Source: RGZA01 sp964568585 (GTDB lineage: Bacteria > Pseudomonadota > Alphaproteobacteria > UBA9219 > RGZA01). Taken from it: DNA of 44,006 nt. Location: contig CAZMQI010000014.1 in assembly GCA_964568585.1 (NCBI GenBank), forward strand, positions 1 to 44,006, read 5' to 3'. Of this stretch, positions 1 to 8,352 are shown piece by piece. Under the pieces are notes generated by a model. It was not told the DNA's origin. It ran no database searches and saw only the letters and a program-made list of their open reading frames with translations. How positions within the stretch are numbered: the stretch's first letter is position 1; every line of letters starts with the position of its first letter. A program made the position numbers and the translations under genes.

Positions 1-56
1 TGCAAATGACGGATAGCAGGCTGAAAGGGACAGGCATAGAGAAACAGCCAGGAGAA

Positions 57-142
57 TGGTGGATGGGGTAGGATTTGAACCTACGTAGACGTGAGTCGAC
101 TGATTTACAGTCAGTTGCCATTGACCGCTCGGCCACCCATCC
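57..142 (-). tRNA. tRNA-Tyr (GTA)
   Basis: Read on the minus strand this is an 86-nt class II tRNA with a long variable arm. The 7-bp acceptor stem pairs GGATGGG with CCCATCC, the anticodon loop CTGTAAA carries GTA, and a T-arm with GGTTCAAATCC is present. The discriminator is A and the 3' CCA is encoded (plus-strand tgg at 57-59). The long variable arm together with a GTA anticodon is the expected form for bacterial tyrosine tRNA. Confidence 0.96.
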
Positions 143-252
143 AGAGCCCAACTGCTTAAAAGCAGTTTCCTTGCAGGTCAAGAAGGATTGTAGCTAATCT
201 TCACTTTTTTCAGTAACTTATGGAAAATCGTTACTTATGAAGGTGAAGTCGC

Positions 253-1053
253 TTGCGTAATTCCAGACAGCATAATGCCAAAAATGACCAGAAAGCCCAC
301 GCTGGGAAGCGGAGCGGGGGCGTCCAGTTATTCGGTTTTCACGCCGTATCTGCTGCATGGCTCAACCCCGCGCGGCAATGCATGCGCTTGATGCTGACCC
401 AGAGCAGCGTGCGCCAATTTGAATCCATCATCGCGCAGGCAAAAAAATTGAATCTGAAACGCCCATCACCTGAAATCATCGACCCGCGCGCGATTGATAA
501 ACAAGTACCATCCGGTACGGTGCATCAAGGCATTCTGTTGGAAGCAGAAAATCTACCTGATAAAGAACTAGAAGATTTACTGCAAATGCAAAAACTTCCG
601 GCATCTATCGTTGTGCTGGATCAAGTGACTGACCCACATAATGTCGGTGCAATTTTGCGTTCTGCATGTGCATTCGGAATTGGCGCGGTGCTGGTGACAG
701 AACGTAACGCCGCATCGCAAACCGGCGTGCTGGCCAAAACTGCATCCGGCGCGTTGGAACACACGCCGATTGTACGCATCGGCAATCTTTCACAAAGCCT
801 CAAGAAATTACAGGGCGCGGGCTATTGGTGCATCGGGCTGGATGAAACGGGCGCAAATGCGCTGCACCAGATTAAAATGCCCGCCAAAGTTGCCTTGGTA
901 TTGGGTGCGGAAGGTGAAGGCCTTCGTCGTTTAACAATCGAAAGTTGTGATGAAATCGCAAAATTACCAACTATACCGCCCGTAGGCAGCTTGAACGTTT
1001 CCAACGCTGCTGCGGTTGCGATTTACGAAGTGATGCGGCAGCTAAAAGTTTAA
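253..1053 (+). CDS. rlmB: 23S rRNA (guanosine-2'-O-)-methyltransferase, TrmH/SpoU family (RlmB-like)
   Basis: Predicted SAM-dependent 2'-O-ribose methylase acting on 23S rRNA in the cytoplasm. The 266-aa protein has an N-terminal substrate-binding domain (about residues 22-100) and a C-terminal SPOUT knot domain. All three SpoU motifs are visible: VTDPHNVGAILRSA (about 125-138), LVLGAEGEGLRRL (215-227) and LNVSNAAAVAIYEV (247-260). The basic first 20 residues are typical of alphaproteobacterial members. The start is TTG at 253; the nearby ATG at 237 is in another frame and stops after seven codons. The gene converges on the yqgE/algH gene, sharing four bases (TTAA) in which both stop codons lie. 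RlmB versus another TrmH paralogue cannot be separated with certainty by eye. Confidence 0.9.
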   Translation: MRNSRQHNAKNDQKAHAGKRSGGVQLFGFHAVSAAWLNPARQCMRLMLTQSSVRQFESIIAQAKKLNLKRPSPEIIDPRAIDKQVPSGTVHQGILLEAENLPDKELEDLLQMQKLPASIVVLDQVTDPHNVGAILRSACAFGIGAVLVTERNAASQTGVLAKTASGALEHTPIVRIGNLSQSLKKLQGAGYWCIGLDETGANALHQIKMPAKVALVLGAEGEGLRRLTIESCDEIAKLPTIPPVGSLNVSNAAAVAIYEVMRQLKV

Positions 1054-1610
1054 GCATGCCCCGTTTCGGTGGAAAGCAGCCATGGGCTGAAGCCCAGCTT
1101 GGCAATCGCGCGTTCCCATTTATTCTCGTTATCGGTATCGAATAAAATATCCAGATCCGCAGGCGCGGTCAGCCAACCGCCTGCCTGTATTTCTTGTTCC
1201 AATTGGCCAGCACCCCAACCCGAATAGCCAAGGCTGACGAGGCAACGGGCAGGGCCACGGTTTTCGGCAATCGCGCGCAGGATATCGACGGTTGCCGTCA
1301 ATGCCATATCGTTTTCAAGACGCATGGATGCATCAAGCGTGTAATCATCACTGTGCAAAATAAACCCGCGCCCCGTTTCAACGGGGCCGCCAAAATAAAT
1401 CGGATATTCAGGGGTCTGATCCGTTGTTCCGATGGAGAGTTGTTCCAGTAACCCCTTCATATCAATCGCCCCATAAAGACGGTTGATAATGATGCCCATC
1501 GCGCCTGTTTCATTGTGCGTACAGATAAACACGACCGCATGCGAAAAACGCGGGTCATTCATATTGGGCATCGCGATAAGGAATTGGCCGGTAAGGGGCG
1601 TGGCTTTCAA
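1050..1610 (-). CDS. YqgE/AlgH family protein (DUF179)
   Basis: Member of the widespread UPF0301/AlgH family, whose biochemical role is not settled. The conserved N-terminal block TGQFLIAMPNMNDPRF and the GAMGIIINR segment are diagnostic, followed by YFGGPVE and the C-terminal region ending in GFSPWLLS. I place the start at TTG 1610 because the family normally begins a few residues before LTGQFLIAMP, and an AAGAAAGAG stretch lies just upstream. A longer reading from GTG 1670 would add 20 residues (IRIRKHIRKSY and so on) that have no family counterpart and no ribosome site. Length from 1610 is 186 aa, normal for the family. Convergent overlap of 4 bp with the rRNA methylase; divergent from the dsbD-like gene. 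Confidence 0.9.
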   Translation of the reverse strand: MKATPLTGQFLIAMPNMNDPRFSHAVVFICTHNETGAMGIIINRLYGAIDMKGLLEQLSIGTTDQTPEYPIYFGGPVETGRGFILHSDDYTLDASMRLENDMALTATVDILRAIAENRGPARCLVSLGYSGWGAGQLEQEIQAGGWLTAPADLDILFDTDNENKWERAIAKLGFSPWLLSTETGHA

Positions 1611-1727
1611 GTGGTAACTCTTTCTTATATGTTTACGAATCCTAATTGAATATAATTCATGCGGCAACACAATTTGTGCATTATTCAGGTGTAAGTTATT
1701 GCTGCCGCTTCATTAAAGGGACTTATT

Positions 1728-3683
1728 ATGCAAATCATTACACGAATTTTATTTGCACTTTTTCTGTTTGCTGCTTTGCCGTTGCAAGCACAAATCGGCG
1801 AATGGCAGCATCAAAATGCAGGTGATATGCGTTTGATTGTTTCCAACAAAGCATCTACCGATGGCGCGTTATTCGCTGCCTTACACTTAAAGCTGAATAC
1901 CGGTTGGCACACATACTGGCGTTCACCAGGGGATGCAGGTTTTCCGCCAGCACCTGAATGGAAAGAATCCGTCAATCTGGATAAAACGGAATTATTATTC
2001 CCATGGCCGCACCGTTACGCGATGCAGGGGCTTGAAACCTATGGATATCAAGGTGAAGTCGTATTCCCGATAAAGATTACCAAGAAAGATCCTGCTGCTG
2101 CATTGGATTTGAAAGCAAAACTTACGCTTCTGGTATGTTCCGACATTTGTGTGCCTGCGGATTATAAATTCGCTCTCTCCGTACCTGCGAATTTCCAATC
2201 AACGGATAGTGATGAAGCTACAGGCCTCATCAAAAACGCACTGGCACGTATACCAAAGAAAGATGACGGGCAGGGGCTAACCATCCTGTCGGTCAAGCTG
2301 GACGAAGCGAATGGCCAACGTGTGATGACGCTTCAATATAACTCCCCAACACCTGTAACGGACGCTGAAATTGTTGGCGAAGTGGGGGATGGTTCCACAT
2401 TGCCCTATACCGATTTGAAGAATAATGCGGCCACCAAAACCATTACCGCCACGTTGACCAAAGAGGCGCCCAAGGAATTGGCAGGCAAGGAGCTGACCTT
2501 TACCTTGATTGATAATACCAATCAAACGGCGACAGAAAAAAAAAGCGTTTTTAACAGCGGTGCCACAATCGCACCTGCGCCTGTAGTTCCGGTCGCGCCT
2601 GCTGCCCCTGTTGAGACCCCCAATCTATGGGCAATGATATTGTTCGCGCTTCTGGGCGGCTTGGTGTTGAATTTGATGCCATGCGTGCTTCCTGTCCTTG
2701 CGCTTAAATCCATTTCATTCATCAAGCATGGGGGCGGTACACCATCCGGTGTACGCCTCAGCTTCTTGGCGACCAGTGCGGGCATCATTTTCTCGTTCCT
2801 TGTCATGGCGGGAATTATTATTGCGCTGAAAGATTTGGGAATGAGCGTGGGGTGGGGCGTGCAATTCCAAAACCCTGTATTTCTGATTTTCCTGATTACA
2901 ATATTGGGGCTGTTCTCCCTCAACCTATTCGGCTTGTACGAAATTCCACTGCCGCGCTTCATGGCCGACCGTTTAAGCTGGACGCATGGGCATGGAAGTT
3001 TAACCAAAGACTTCTTTTCAGGTGCTTTTGCTACGCTTTTGGCAACGCCGTGTACGGCGCCATTCCTTGGAACGGCGGTTGGTTTTGCATTGGCAGGCGG
3101 GGCGTTTGAAATTCTGGTTATCTTCACTGCGCTTGGCGTTGGGCTTGCTGCACCATTCTTATTGATTGCGATATTCCCGACATTTGCAACGCTGTTACCA
3201 AAACCCGGCGCATGGATGGAGAATGTACGTAAATTTCTTGGCGTATTGCTCACCATCACAGCACTATGGCTTGGATATGTGTTGTATAACCAGCTGGCAA
3301 CGCCAACGCAAAAGAGCCACAGCGAAACCATGGCACAGCAGTGGCAAGTCTTTAATGAAAAGAAAATTCCTGAACTGATCGCGCAAAACAAAATCGTGTT
3401 TGTCGATGTGACCGCTGACTGGTGTCTGACATGTCAGGTGAACCGCAAGCTGGTTTTGGAAACAGCGGAAGTACAACAGTTGCTATCCGATCCAAAAGTC
3501 GTGGTGATGATCGCCGATTGGACAAAACGCGATGAAAGTATCGGCGCATATCTGAAAAGTTTTATGCGTTATGGCATTCCGTTTAATGTCATCTACAGCG
3601 CGTCCAATCCGCAAGGTGTGCCTTTACCGGAATTGCTGACCAATGACGCGGTAAAAGAAGGCCTCAAAAAAGCTGGTTTGTAA
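1728..3683 (+). CDS. DsbD/ScsB-type protein-disulfide reductase (thiol:disulfide interchange protein)
   Basis: Inner-membrane transporter that passes electrons from cytoplasmic thioredoxin to periplasmic thiols. The 651-aa protein starts with a signal peptide (about residues 1-21, LFALFLFAALPLQA). A periplasmic DsbD N-terminal-like domain follows with cysteines C137 and C141 (LLVCSDICVPADY). The CcdA-like membrane domain (about 298-520) carries the two redox cysteines C319 (NLMPCVLPVL) and C442 (ATPCTAPFLG). The C-terminal thioredoxin domain has the C566-x-x-C569 pair (ADWCLTCQVN). All six cysteines expected for a working relay are present. The spacing of the N-terminal cysteine pair and the CVPA motif resemble ScsB more than E. 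coli DsbD. A good Shine-Dalgarno site (AAAGGGA) precedes ATG 1728. The partner substrate is not encoded in view. Confidence 0.92.
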   Translation: MQIITRILFALFLFAALPLQAQIGEWQHQNAGDMRLIVSNKASTDGALFAALHLKLNTGWHTYWRSPGDAGFPPAPEWKESVNLDKTELLFPWPHRYAMQGLETYGYQGEVVFPIKITKKDPAAALDLKAKLTLLVCSDICVPADYKFALSVPANFQSTDSDEATGLIKNALARIPKKDDGQGLTILSVKLDEANGQRVMTLQYNSPTPVTDAEIVGEVGDGSTLPYTDLKNNAATKTITATLTKEAPKELAGKELTFTLIDNTNQTATEKKSVFNSGATIAPAPVVPVAPAAPVETPNLWAMILFALLGGLVLNLMPCVLPVLALKSISFIKHGGGTPSGVRLSFLATSAGIIFSFLVMAGIIIALKDLGMSVGWGVQFQNPVFLIFLITILGLFSLNLFGLYEIPLPRFMADRLSWTHGHGSLTKDFFSGAFATLLATPCTAPFLGTAVGFALAGGAFEILVIFTALGVGLAAPFLLIAIFPTFATLLPKPGAWMENVRKFLGVLLTITALWLGYVLYNQLATPTQKSHSETMAQQWQVFNEKKIPELIAQNKIVFVDVTADWCLTCQVNRKLVLETAEVQQLLSDPKVVVMIADWTKRDESIGAYLKSFMRYGIPFNVIYSASNPQGVPLPELLTNDAVKEGLKKAGL

Positions 3684-3727
3684 GATTTATGCTAGGTTTG
3701 CTGCGGGGTTGCGGGGTGGGGCTTGCA

Positions 3728-3752
3728 GGATTTAGGCAAAACGCCTAAATCC
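3728..3752. terminator. Perfect 10-bp hairpin between dsbD-like and peroxiredoxin genes
   Basis: GGATTTAGGC (3728-3737) and GCCTAAATCC (3743-3752) are exact inverse complements around a 5-nt loop AAAAC. It lies 45 nt after the dsbD-like stop codon and about 35 nt before the peroxiredoxin start. There is only a broken T-rich tail (TTGTCTAGTTAGTTT), so it is either a weak intrinsic terminator, a 3'-end stabilising hairpin, or a protein-binding dyad for the peroxiredoxin promoter. Confidence 0.5.
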
Positions 3753-3787
3753 TTGTCTAGTTAGTTTACCCTTTCGGAGCAATAAAC

Positions 3788-4270
3788 ATGACCATTAAAG
3801 TCGGCGACACATTCCCATCTGTGACATTGAAGCATTTGACCACTAATGGTCTGGAAGATGTCAGCACCGAAAGCCTGATGAAGGGTAAGAAGGTTGTGTT
3901 GTTTTCCGTACCCGGCGCATTTACACCGACATGCTCTGCTAAACATCTCCCCGGTTTTGTGAACCACATTAAAGAATTCAATGACAAAGGCGTGCAGGAA
4001 GTTGTGTGCATGGCCGTGAATGATCCATTCGTGATGAACGCATGGGCTAAAGCGAATAGCGCTGAAGGCAAAGTGACCATGTTGCCAGATGGCAATGGTA
4101 CATTGACCCGTGCGCTTGGTCTTGAAATGGATGGCGCAGGTTATGGCCTTGGCCAACGCAGCCAACGTTTTGCGATGCTGATTGATAATGGCGTTGTGAA
4201 AGCTGTGAATGTTGAAAAGCCAGGAAGCTTTGAAGTTTCCAGCGCTGAAGCGATGCTCAAAATCGCTTAA
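3788..4270 (+). CDS. Peroxiredoxin, Prx5/type II-like thioredoxin-fold hydroperoxide reductase
   Basis: Thiol peroxidase that reduces hydrogen peroxide and organic hydroperoxides. The 160-aa protein has the usual redoxin fold; the peroxidatic cysteine is C49 in PGAFTPTCSAKHLPGF, the Prx5 subfamily signature. VNDPFVMNAW and LGLEMD further support Prx5. The reducing partner (glutaredoxin or thioredoxin) is not visible here. ATG 3788 is preceded by CGGAGCAATAAAC, a clear ribosome site. It follows the disulfide-transport gene on the same strand after a hairpin, so joint redox function is possible but co-transcription is uncertain. Convergent with rnhA, with only 6 nt between stop codons. Confidence 0.95.
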   Translation: MTIKVGDTFPSVTLKHLTTNGLEDVSTESLMKGKKVVLFSVPGAFTPTCSAKHLPGFVNHIKEFNDKGVQEVVCMAVNDPFVMNAWAKANSAEGKVTMLPDGNGTLTRALGLEMDGAGYGLGQRSQRFAMLIDNGVVKAVNVEKPGSFEVSSAEAMLKIA

Positions 4271-4276
4271 AATAAT

Positions 4277-4726
4277 TTAAAACGCATCTTTAATCGCTTG
4301 GGTTGCCAGCATATCCGCGCGTTCATTTTGCGGATGGCCATTATGGCCTTTAACCCAATGAAACTTCACATCATGCTTGGCGGCGGCGGCGTCCAAGCGT
4401 TGCCAAAGATCGGCGTTTTTTAAGCCGCCTTTTTTCTTCCAGCCATCGGCTTTCCATTTTTTAATCCAGCTGGTCATGCCGCTGCGTACATATTCGCTGT
4501 CGGTGTATAAATCGACAGCGCAGGAACGTTTGAGGGATTCCAGTGCCATGATAGCCCCCATCAATTCCATACGGTTATTCGTGGTGTCCGCTTCTGCGCC
4601 GCTGATTTCTTTTTCTGTATCACCGTAAGCCAGCACCGCGCCCCAGCCACCCGGGCCAGGATTACCGCTGCATGCGCCATCGGTATAAATCGTCACACGT
4701 TTTTTATCTGCTGCTTTAGCATTCAT
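4277..4726 (-). CDS. rnhA: Ribonuclease HI
   Basis: Endonuclease that degrades the RNA strand of RNA-DNA hybrids, removing primers and R-loops. With the start at ATG 4726 the protein is 149 aa. The four catalytic carboxylates are D16 (YTDGACSGNPG), E54 (NRMELMGAI), D76 (YTDSEYV) and D138 (NERADMLA); the histidine loop KGHNGHPQNE is also present. A longer reading from 4768 adds 14 residues without family support and deep overlap with thrB. ATG 4726 overlaps the thrB end by 11 nt, so translation is likely coupled. Third gene of the pbp1A-thrB-rnhA run; the thrB-rnhA pair is common in Alphaproteobacteria. Confidence 0.96.
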   Translation of the reverse strand: MNAKAADKKRVTIYTDGACSGNPGPGGWGAVLAYGDTEKEISGAEADTTNNRMELMGAIMALESLKRSCAVDLYTDSEYVRSGMTSWIKKWKADGWKKKGGLKNADLWQRLDAAAAKHDVKFHWVKGHNGHPQNERADMLATQAIKDAF

Positions 4727-5669
4727 AGGGATTGCTCTGGAAGTATTTGAGCTTGGCGGCGTATTCAAGCGGATCTTTTGGCTTTACCAGCGCGCCTTCC
4801 TGATGATGCAGCAAGTCGTATAACCGCGTTAACAAAAAGCGCAGCGAAGCGCCGCGCAGCAGCACTGGCATTGCATTTTTCTCGTGTTCGTCTAACGGAC
4901 GGATGGATTGATAGCCATCCATCATCGCTTGCGCGCGCAATACCTGAAATTCATGTTTGTCATCAAAACACCATGCGTTGATGGCAATGGCAAGGTCATA
5001 AGCAAGGAAGTCGGAGCACGCAAAATAAAAATCAATGATGCCACACAGTTTGTCATTTGCAAAAAACACATTGTCCGGAAACAGATCGGCATGAATGACA
5101 CCAAAGGGCATGCTACCCATATCCGGCCACTTGGCTACGAGGTATTTTAATTCATTCACCAGATTATTCGTCAGGCCTGCCTGCACGCTATCGCCTTTTT
5201 CAAGGCAGCGGGTGATGAGACCAGCCCATTCTTCGAGCGATAGATTATTTGCGCGGCTTTCTTTGAAGTCCACTGTCGCGATATGCATATGTGCGAGGGC
5301 AATACCAACTTGTCGGCATTGTTCCACGGTAATCGCATGCGTTGCACTGCCATTTAAAAAGCTGACCAAGGCTGCGGGCTTATTCGCCAGGCGCTGTAAA
5401 ACTTGACCTTTTTTATCGGCAATGGGGGCCGGGCACGGGATGTTTTTGGCGGCAATGTGGCGCATCAGGTTAATGAAGAATGGCAAATCTTCTTCACGCG
5501 TACGCTTTTCATAAATAGTGAGGATAAATTTGCCAGCATCCGTCGTCAGGAAGAAATTGCTATTCTCCACGCCGGATAGAATATCCTTTACCTCGTGTAC
5601 ATTGCCAATCGCATAGCGATCTACGAATTCTTTTAGTTCATCTTCAGGGATACGAGTATAGACAGCCAT
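4716..5669 (-). CDS. thrB: Homoserine kinase (ThrB, aminoglycoside-phosphotransferase-like type)
   Basis: Phosphorylates L-homoserine to O-phosphohomoserine in threonine synthesis. The 317-aa protein belongs to the APH/choline-kinase fold family used by Alphaproteobacteria and Pseudomonas rather than the GHMP-type ThrB of enterics. Visible motifs: the N-terminal GVENSNFFLTT block, the catalytic loop GVIHADLFPDNVFF (H193, D195, N200) and the metal site IIDFYFACSDFLAYDLA (D213). ATG 5669 has a strong ribosome site (AAGAGG) only 16 nt after the pbp1A stop. In many relatives ispH precedes thrB; here ispH sits far away in the hopanoid block and a penicillin-binding protein takes that place. Confidence 0.94.
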   Translation of the reverse strand: MAVYTRIPEDELKEFVDRYAIGNVHEVKDILSGVENSNFFLTTDAGKFILTIYEKRTREEDLPFFINLMRHIAAKNIPCPAPIADKKGQVLQRLANKPAALVSFLNGSATHAITVEQCRQVGIALAHMHIATVDFKESRANNLSLEEWAGLITRCLEKGDSVQAGLTNNLVNELKYLVAKWPDMGSMPFGVIHADLFPDNVFFANDKLCGIIDFYFACSDFLAYDLAIAINAWCFDDKHEFQVLRAQAMMDGYQSIRPLDEHEKNAMPVLLRGASLRFLLTRLYDLLHHQEGALVKPKDPLEYAAKLKYFQSNPYEC

Positions 5670-5685
5670 GATTACCTCTTATCCC

Positions 5686-7686
5686 CTATCGTTTATCACG
5701 GGGGTAATCTTGTTCGATTTTTACTTTTTTATTGCCTTCGAACAAATTGTCTAGGAAGCGCGAGAAACTACCCGATTGTTCTTTGGTATAAGCGGGTTGG
5801 TTATCTTGTTCTTCATGGGTATAGGCTGCTTGCATATAATCATGCCACAGCTGGGCTGGCAGGCTGCCGCCCGTTACTTTGTTCATTGCTTGATTATCGT
5901 CGTTACCCATCCAAATCCCTGTCGTCATGCGGCCAGTATAGCCAATGAACCAGGCATCACGGTAATCCTGCGTGGTGCCGGTTTTGCCTGATACCACTTG
6001 GCCAAGTGCCGCTTTCTTACCCGTACCATAGCTTACGCAAGCTTGCAGCATATCATCAAGGGCTGCAACATTATCACTATCTACCAGTTGTGGCATAGTG
6101 GGTGCATCGCGTTCATACAGCACTTTGCCAGATTTGGTACTAATTTTATCAATCGCATAGGGGATAATCGCGCGGCCATGATGCGCGAATACCGAATATA
6201 CCGATGTCATATCCATGACTGTGACTGTGTTGGTTCCAAGCGCGATGCTCAGTTCACGCGGCACAGAGGTACTAATCCCTAACGTCGCCGCAAGTTTTTG
6301 AATGCGGCTAACGCCAACACGTTCAGCAAGTCGTACGGTCGCAGTGTTGATGGAGTAGGCGAGCGCGTCTTTCATGCTGATTTCGCCGCGATAATTCTCA
6401 GTGTAATTTTCAGGTGACCAATTGCCGATTTTTAATGGTGCATCAAGCAGCTTGTCATTCTTGTCGATGCCTTTTTCAAGAGCAGCTAAATAGATGAGTG
6501 GTTTGAATGACGAGCCAGGCTGGCGTTTAGCCTGTGTTGCACGATTGAATGAGCTTTCAGCGTAATCGCGGCCGCCCACCAATGCGCGAACGGCTCCGTT
6601 CTGACCGATACTGACCAATGCGGCTTGGCTGACGGCCGCTTCCTTGCCTTTGGTTGCCAGCATAGCGTCGATTTGCCGTTCGGCCTCGCGCTGCATCGGT
6701 AAATCAAGTGTGGTGCGGATAATCACATCTTCATCTTGTTCATCAATCAAATCGCCTAACTGGTCCATCGTCCAATCGACAAAGTATTTGCCATCGCCAC
6801 CACCACCTGGCTTTTGGGTGGGGAGTGGGGCTTGTGTCACGGTGTCGAGTTTTTGTGTTGGCAGCAGGTACTTGGCATCCACCATCGCTTGAATAACCAC
6901 GCGGCTGCGTGCTTCTGCTGCGGCGGGATTATTTAGCGGTGAATAGCGTGAAGGTGCTTTGGGAAGCGATGCAAGGATAGCCGCTTCGCGCAAGGTCACA
7001 TCACGTGCGGATTTGTTGAAATATAAATGTGCGGCAGCATCGACGCCATAAGCACCAGAACCTAGATAAATCCGGTTCAAATAGGCCGCCAGAATATCAT
7101 CCTTGCTGAGCTTGTTTTCCAGCCACAGCGAAATCATCACTTCCTGAATCTTGCGGCGGAAGGTGCGTTGATTGCCAAGGAACAGGTTCTTTGCCAATTG
7201 CTGCGTAATAGTGGAGCCGCCCTGCACAGTATGGCCAGCAGCCAAATTGCTTACACCAGCACGCAAAATGCCCCACACATCCACGCCGCCATGTTCATAA
7301 AACCTGCGGTCTTCAATCGCCAGAAAGGCTTGCACAAGGTGAGGGGGGAGATCTTTGATTGCCAGCGTATCGCCGTGATATTCACCATAGCGGTCAAACA
7401 CGGTGCCATCACGTGCTTCGATGATGACCGATGGGTGACGTTTTAAATCCGTGCGACGCAGAATATCGGGAATTTCATATGCGAAGTAGGCGAGTATAAC
7501 GCCGCCAATCACAGCGCCCCAGATAGCAGCTAGCAATATGAATTTAAGCAGGTTTTTGCGTTGTCCCGCTTCATGAATGAATGCGCTCAAACGTTTGAAT
7601 AACGAAGACGATGAACGGCGCCGTGATGTGCGCGGCTTATAGCTCGATCTGGTGCGTCTGTGTTTAGGTGGCTTGCTGGTACGCAC
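5686..7686 (-). CDS. Penicillin-binding protein 1A, bifunctional transglycosylase/transpeptidase
   Basis: Builds and cross-links peptidoglycan at the outer face of the inner membrane. The coding frame runs open through the upstream tRNA-Thr gene, so an ATG at 7761 inside that tRNA must be rejected; GTG 7686 is the first plausible start downstream, giving 666 aa. Order: a very basic cytoplasmic tail rich in Arg, Lys and Ser, a membrane anchor (about 46-68), the GT51 domain with catalytic Glu in AIEDRRFYEH (E125) and QGGSTITQQLAKNLFL, then the transpeptidase domain with S-x-x-K (SSFK, S392), S-x-N (YSINTA) and K-T-G (SGKTGTTQDYRDAW). All catalytic motifs are intact. It lies 16 nt upstream of thrB and probably shares its transcript. 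The exact start is uncertain, since no good ribosome site precedes GTG 7686. Confidence 0.92.
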   Translation of the reverse strand: MRTSKPPKHRRTRSSYKPRTSRRRSSSSLFKRLSAFIHEAGQRKNLLKFILLAAIWGAVIGGVILAYFAYEIPDILRRTDLKRHPSVIIEARDGTVFDRYGEYHGDTLAIKDLPPHLVQAFLAIEDRRFYEHGGVDVWGILRAGVSNLAAGHTVQGGSTITQQLAKNLFLGNQRTFRRKIQEVMISLWLENKLSKDDILAAYLNRIYLGSGAYGVDAAAHLYFNKSARDVTLREAAILASLPKAPSRYSPLNNPAAAEARSRVVIQAMVDAKYLLPTQKLDTVTQAPLPTQKPGGGGDGKYFVDWTMDQLGDLIDEQDEDVIIRTTLDLPMQREAERQIDAMLATKGKEAAVSQAALVSIGQNGAVRALVGGRDYAESSFNRATQAKRQPGSSFKPLIYLAALEKGIDKNDKLLDAPLKIGNWSPENYTENYRGEISMKDALAYSINTATVRLAERVGVSRIQKLAATLGISTSVPRELSIALGTNTVTVMDMTSVYSVFAHHGRAIIPYAIDKISTKSGKVLYERDAPTMPQLVDSDNVAALDDMLQACVSYGTGKKAALGQVVSGKTGTTQDYRDAWFIGYTGRMTTGIWMGNDDNQAMNKVTGGSLPAQLWHDYMQAAYTHEEQDNQPAYTKEQSGSFSRFLDNLFEGNKKVKIEQDYPRDKR

Positions 7687-7722
7687 GGGGAGAGCTTTGC
7701 GAGGTTCTGCAGATTTGGGAAA

Positions 7723-7797
7723 TGGTGCCGTTGGAGGGAATTGAACCCCCGACCTTGGCATTACGAATGCCCTGCTCTACCCCTAAGCTACAACGGC
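7723..7797 (-). tRNA. tRNA-Thr (CGT)
   Basis: A 75-nt minus-strand tRNA including an encoded CCA. The acceptor stem pairs GCCGTTG with CAACGGC, the anticodon stem is GGCAT/ATGCC around TCGTA with anticodon CGT (plus-strand ACG at 7763-7765), and the T-loop GTTCAATTC is present. It lies directly upstream of the pbp1A gene on the same strand. Confidence 0.96.
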
Positions 7798-7889
7798 GCG
7801 TTGTGGTGGTTTGGATGGTGTATTTAGTGCGGCGAAAGTAGCGTAAGCGCAGGGGTACGTCAATTGCGCGAACTCACGTTAAATACCGA

Positions 7890-8306
7890 TTATTTCTTGT
7901 CTTTTATCTTAACGCCGTATAATTCCAGTTTATGGCCAATCAGCTCGTAGCCCAGTTGTCTGGCGACTTCTTCTTGGAGGCGTTCGATGGCTTCGTTGGT
8001 GAACTCGATAACTTCACCTGTTTTCACATCCATCAGATGGTCATGGTGATTATCGCTACTTTCTTCAAAACGGGCGCGGCCATCACCAAAATCATGCTTG
8101 CGGATGACGTTCGATTCTTCCAAGAGGCGCATCGTACGGTAAACCGTGGCAATGCTGATTTTAGGGTCAATCTCGCTGGCTCTGCGATAAACCTGCTCTA
8201 CATCCGGATGATCAACAGAATCGGACAGAACACGGCAAATCGTACGCCGCTGTTCGGTCATTTTAAGGCCACGTTCAATACAAATCTGTTCCAATCTGGA
8301 GCTCAT
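7890..8306 (-). CDS. fur: Fur family ferric uptake regulator
   Basis: Metal-responsive repressor of iron (or manganese) genes. The 138-aa protein has the winged-helix DNA-binding domain with recognition helix segment ISIATVYRTMRLLEE (about 50-64) and the metal-binding dimerisation domain with HHDHLMD (87-93) and the conserved TGEVIEF stretch. The C-terminal CxxC pairs that bind structural zinc in E. coli Fur are absent, as is usual in alphaproteobacterial Fur/Mur proteins; GYELIGHKLELYGV near the end is typical of that group. It is divergent from hpnA, with a 46-nt intergenic space that must hold both start regions. Fur versus Mur specificity cannot be read from sequence alone. Confidence 0.93.
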   Translation of the reverse strand: MSSRLEQICIERGLKMTEQRRTICRVLSDSVDHPDVEQVYRRASEIDPKISIATVYRTMRLLEESNVIRKHDFGDGRARFEESSDNHHDHLMDVKTGEVIEFTNEAIERLQEEVARQLGYELIGHKLELYGVKIKDKK

Positions 8307-8352
8307 AAGTCTATATAACCATGATATGTCAAAAAGACAAAAGGTTTAAGAA

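Noticed and set aside
2522..3391. Long minus-strand open frame opposite the dsbD-like gene
   Set aside because: It is a shadow of a conserved gene; the translated sequence is low-complexity and matches nothing.
7687..7761. Extension of the penicillin-binding protein to ATG 7761
   Set aside because: That ATG and the following 12 codons lie inside the tRNA-Thr gene on the same strand; the added residues have no family support.
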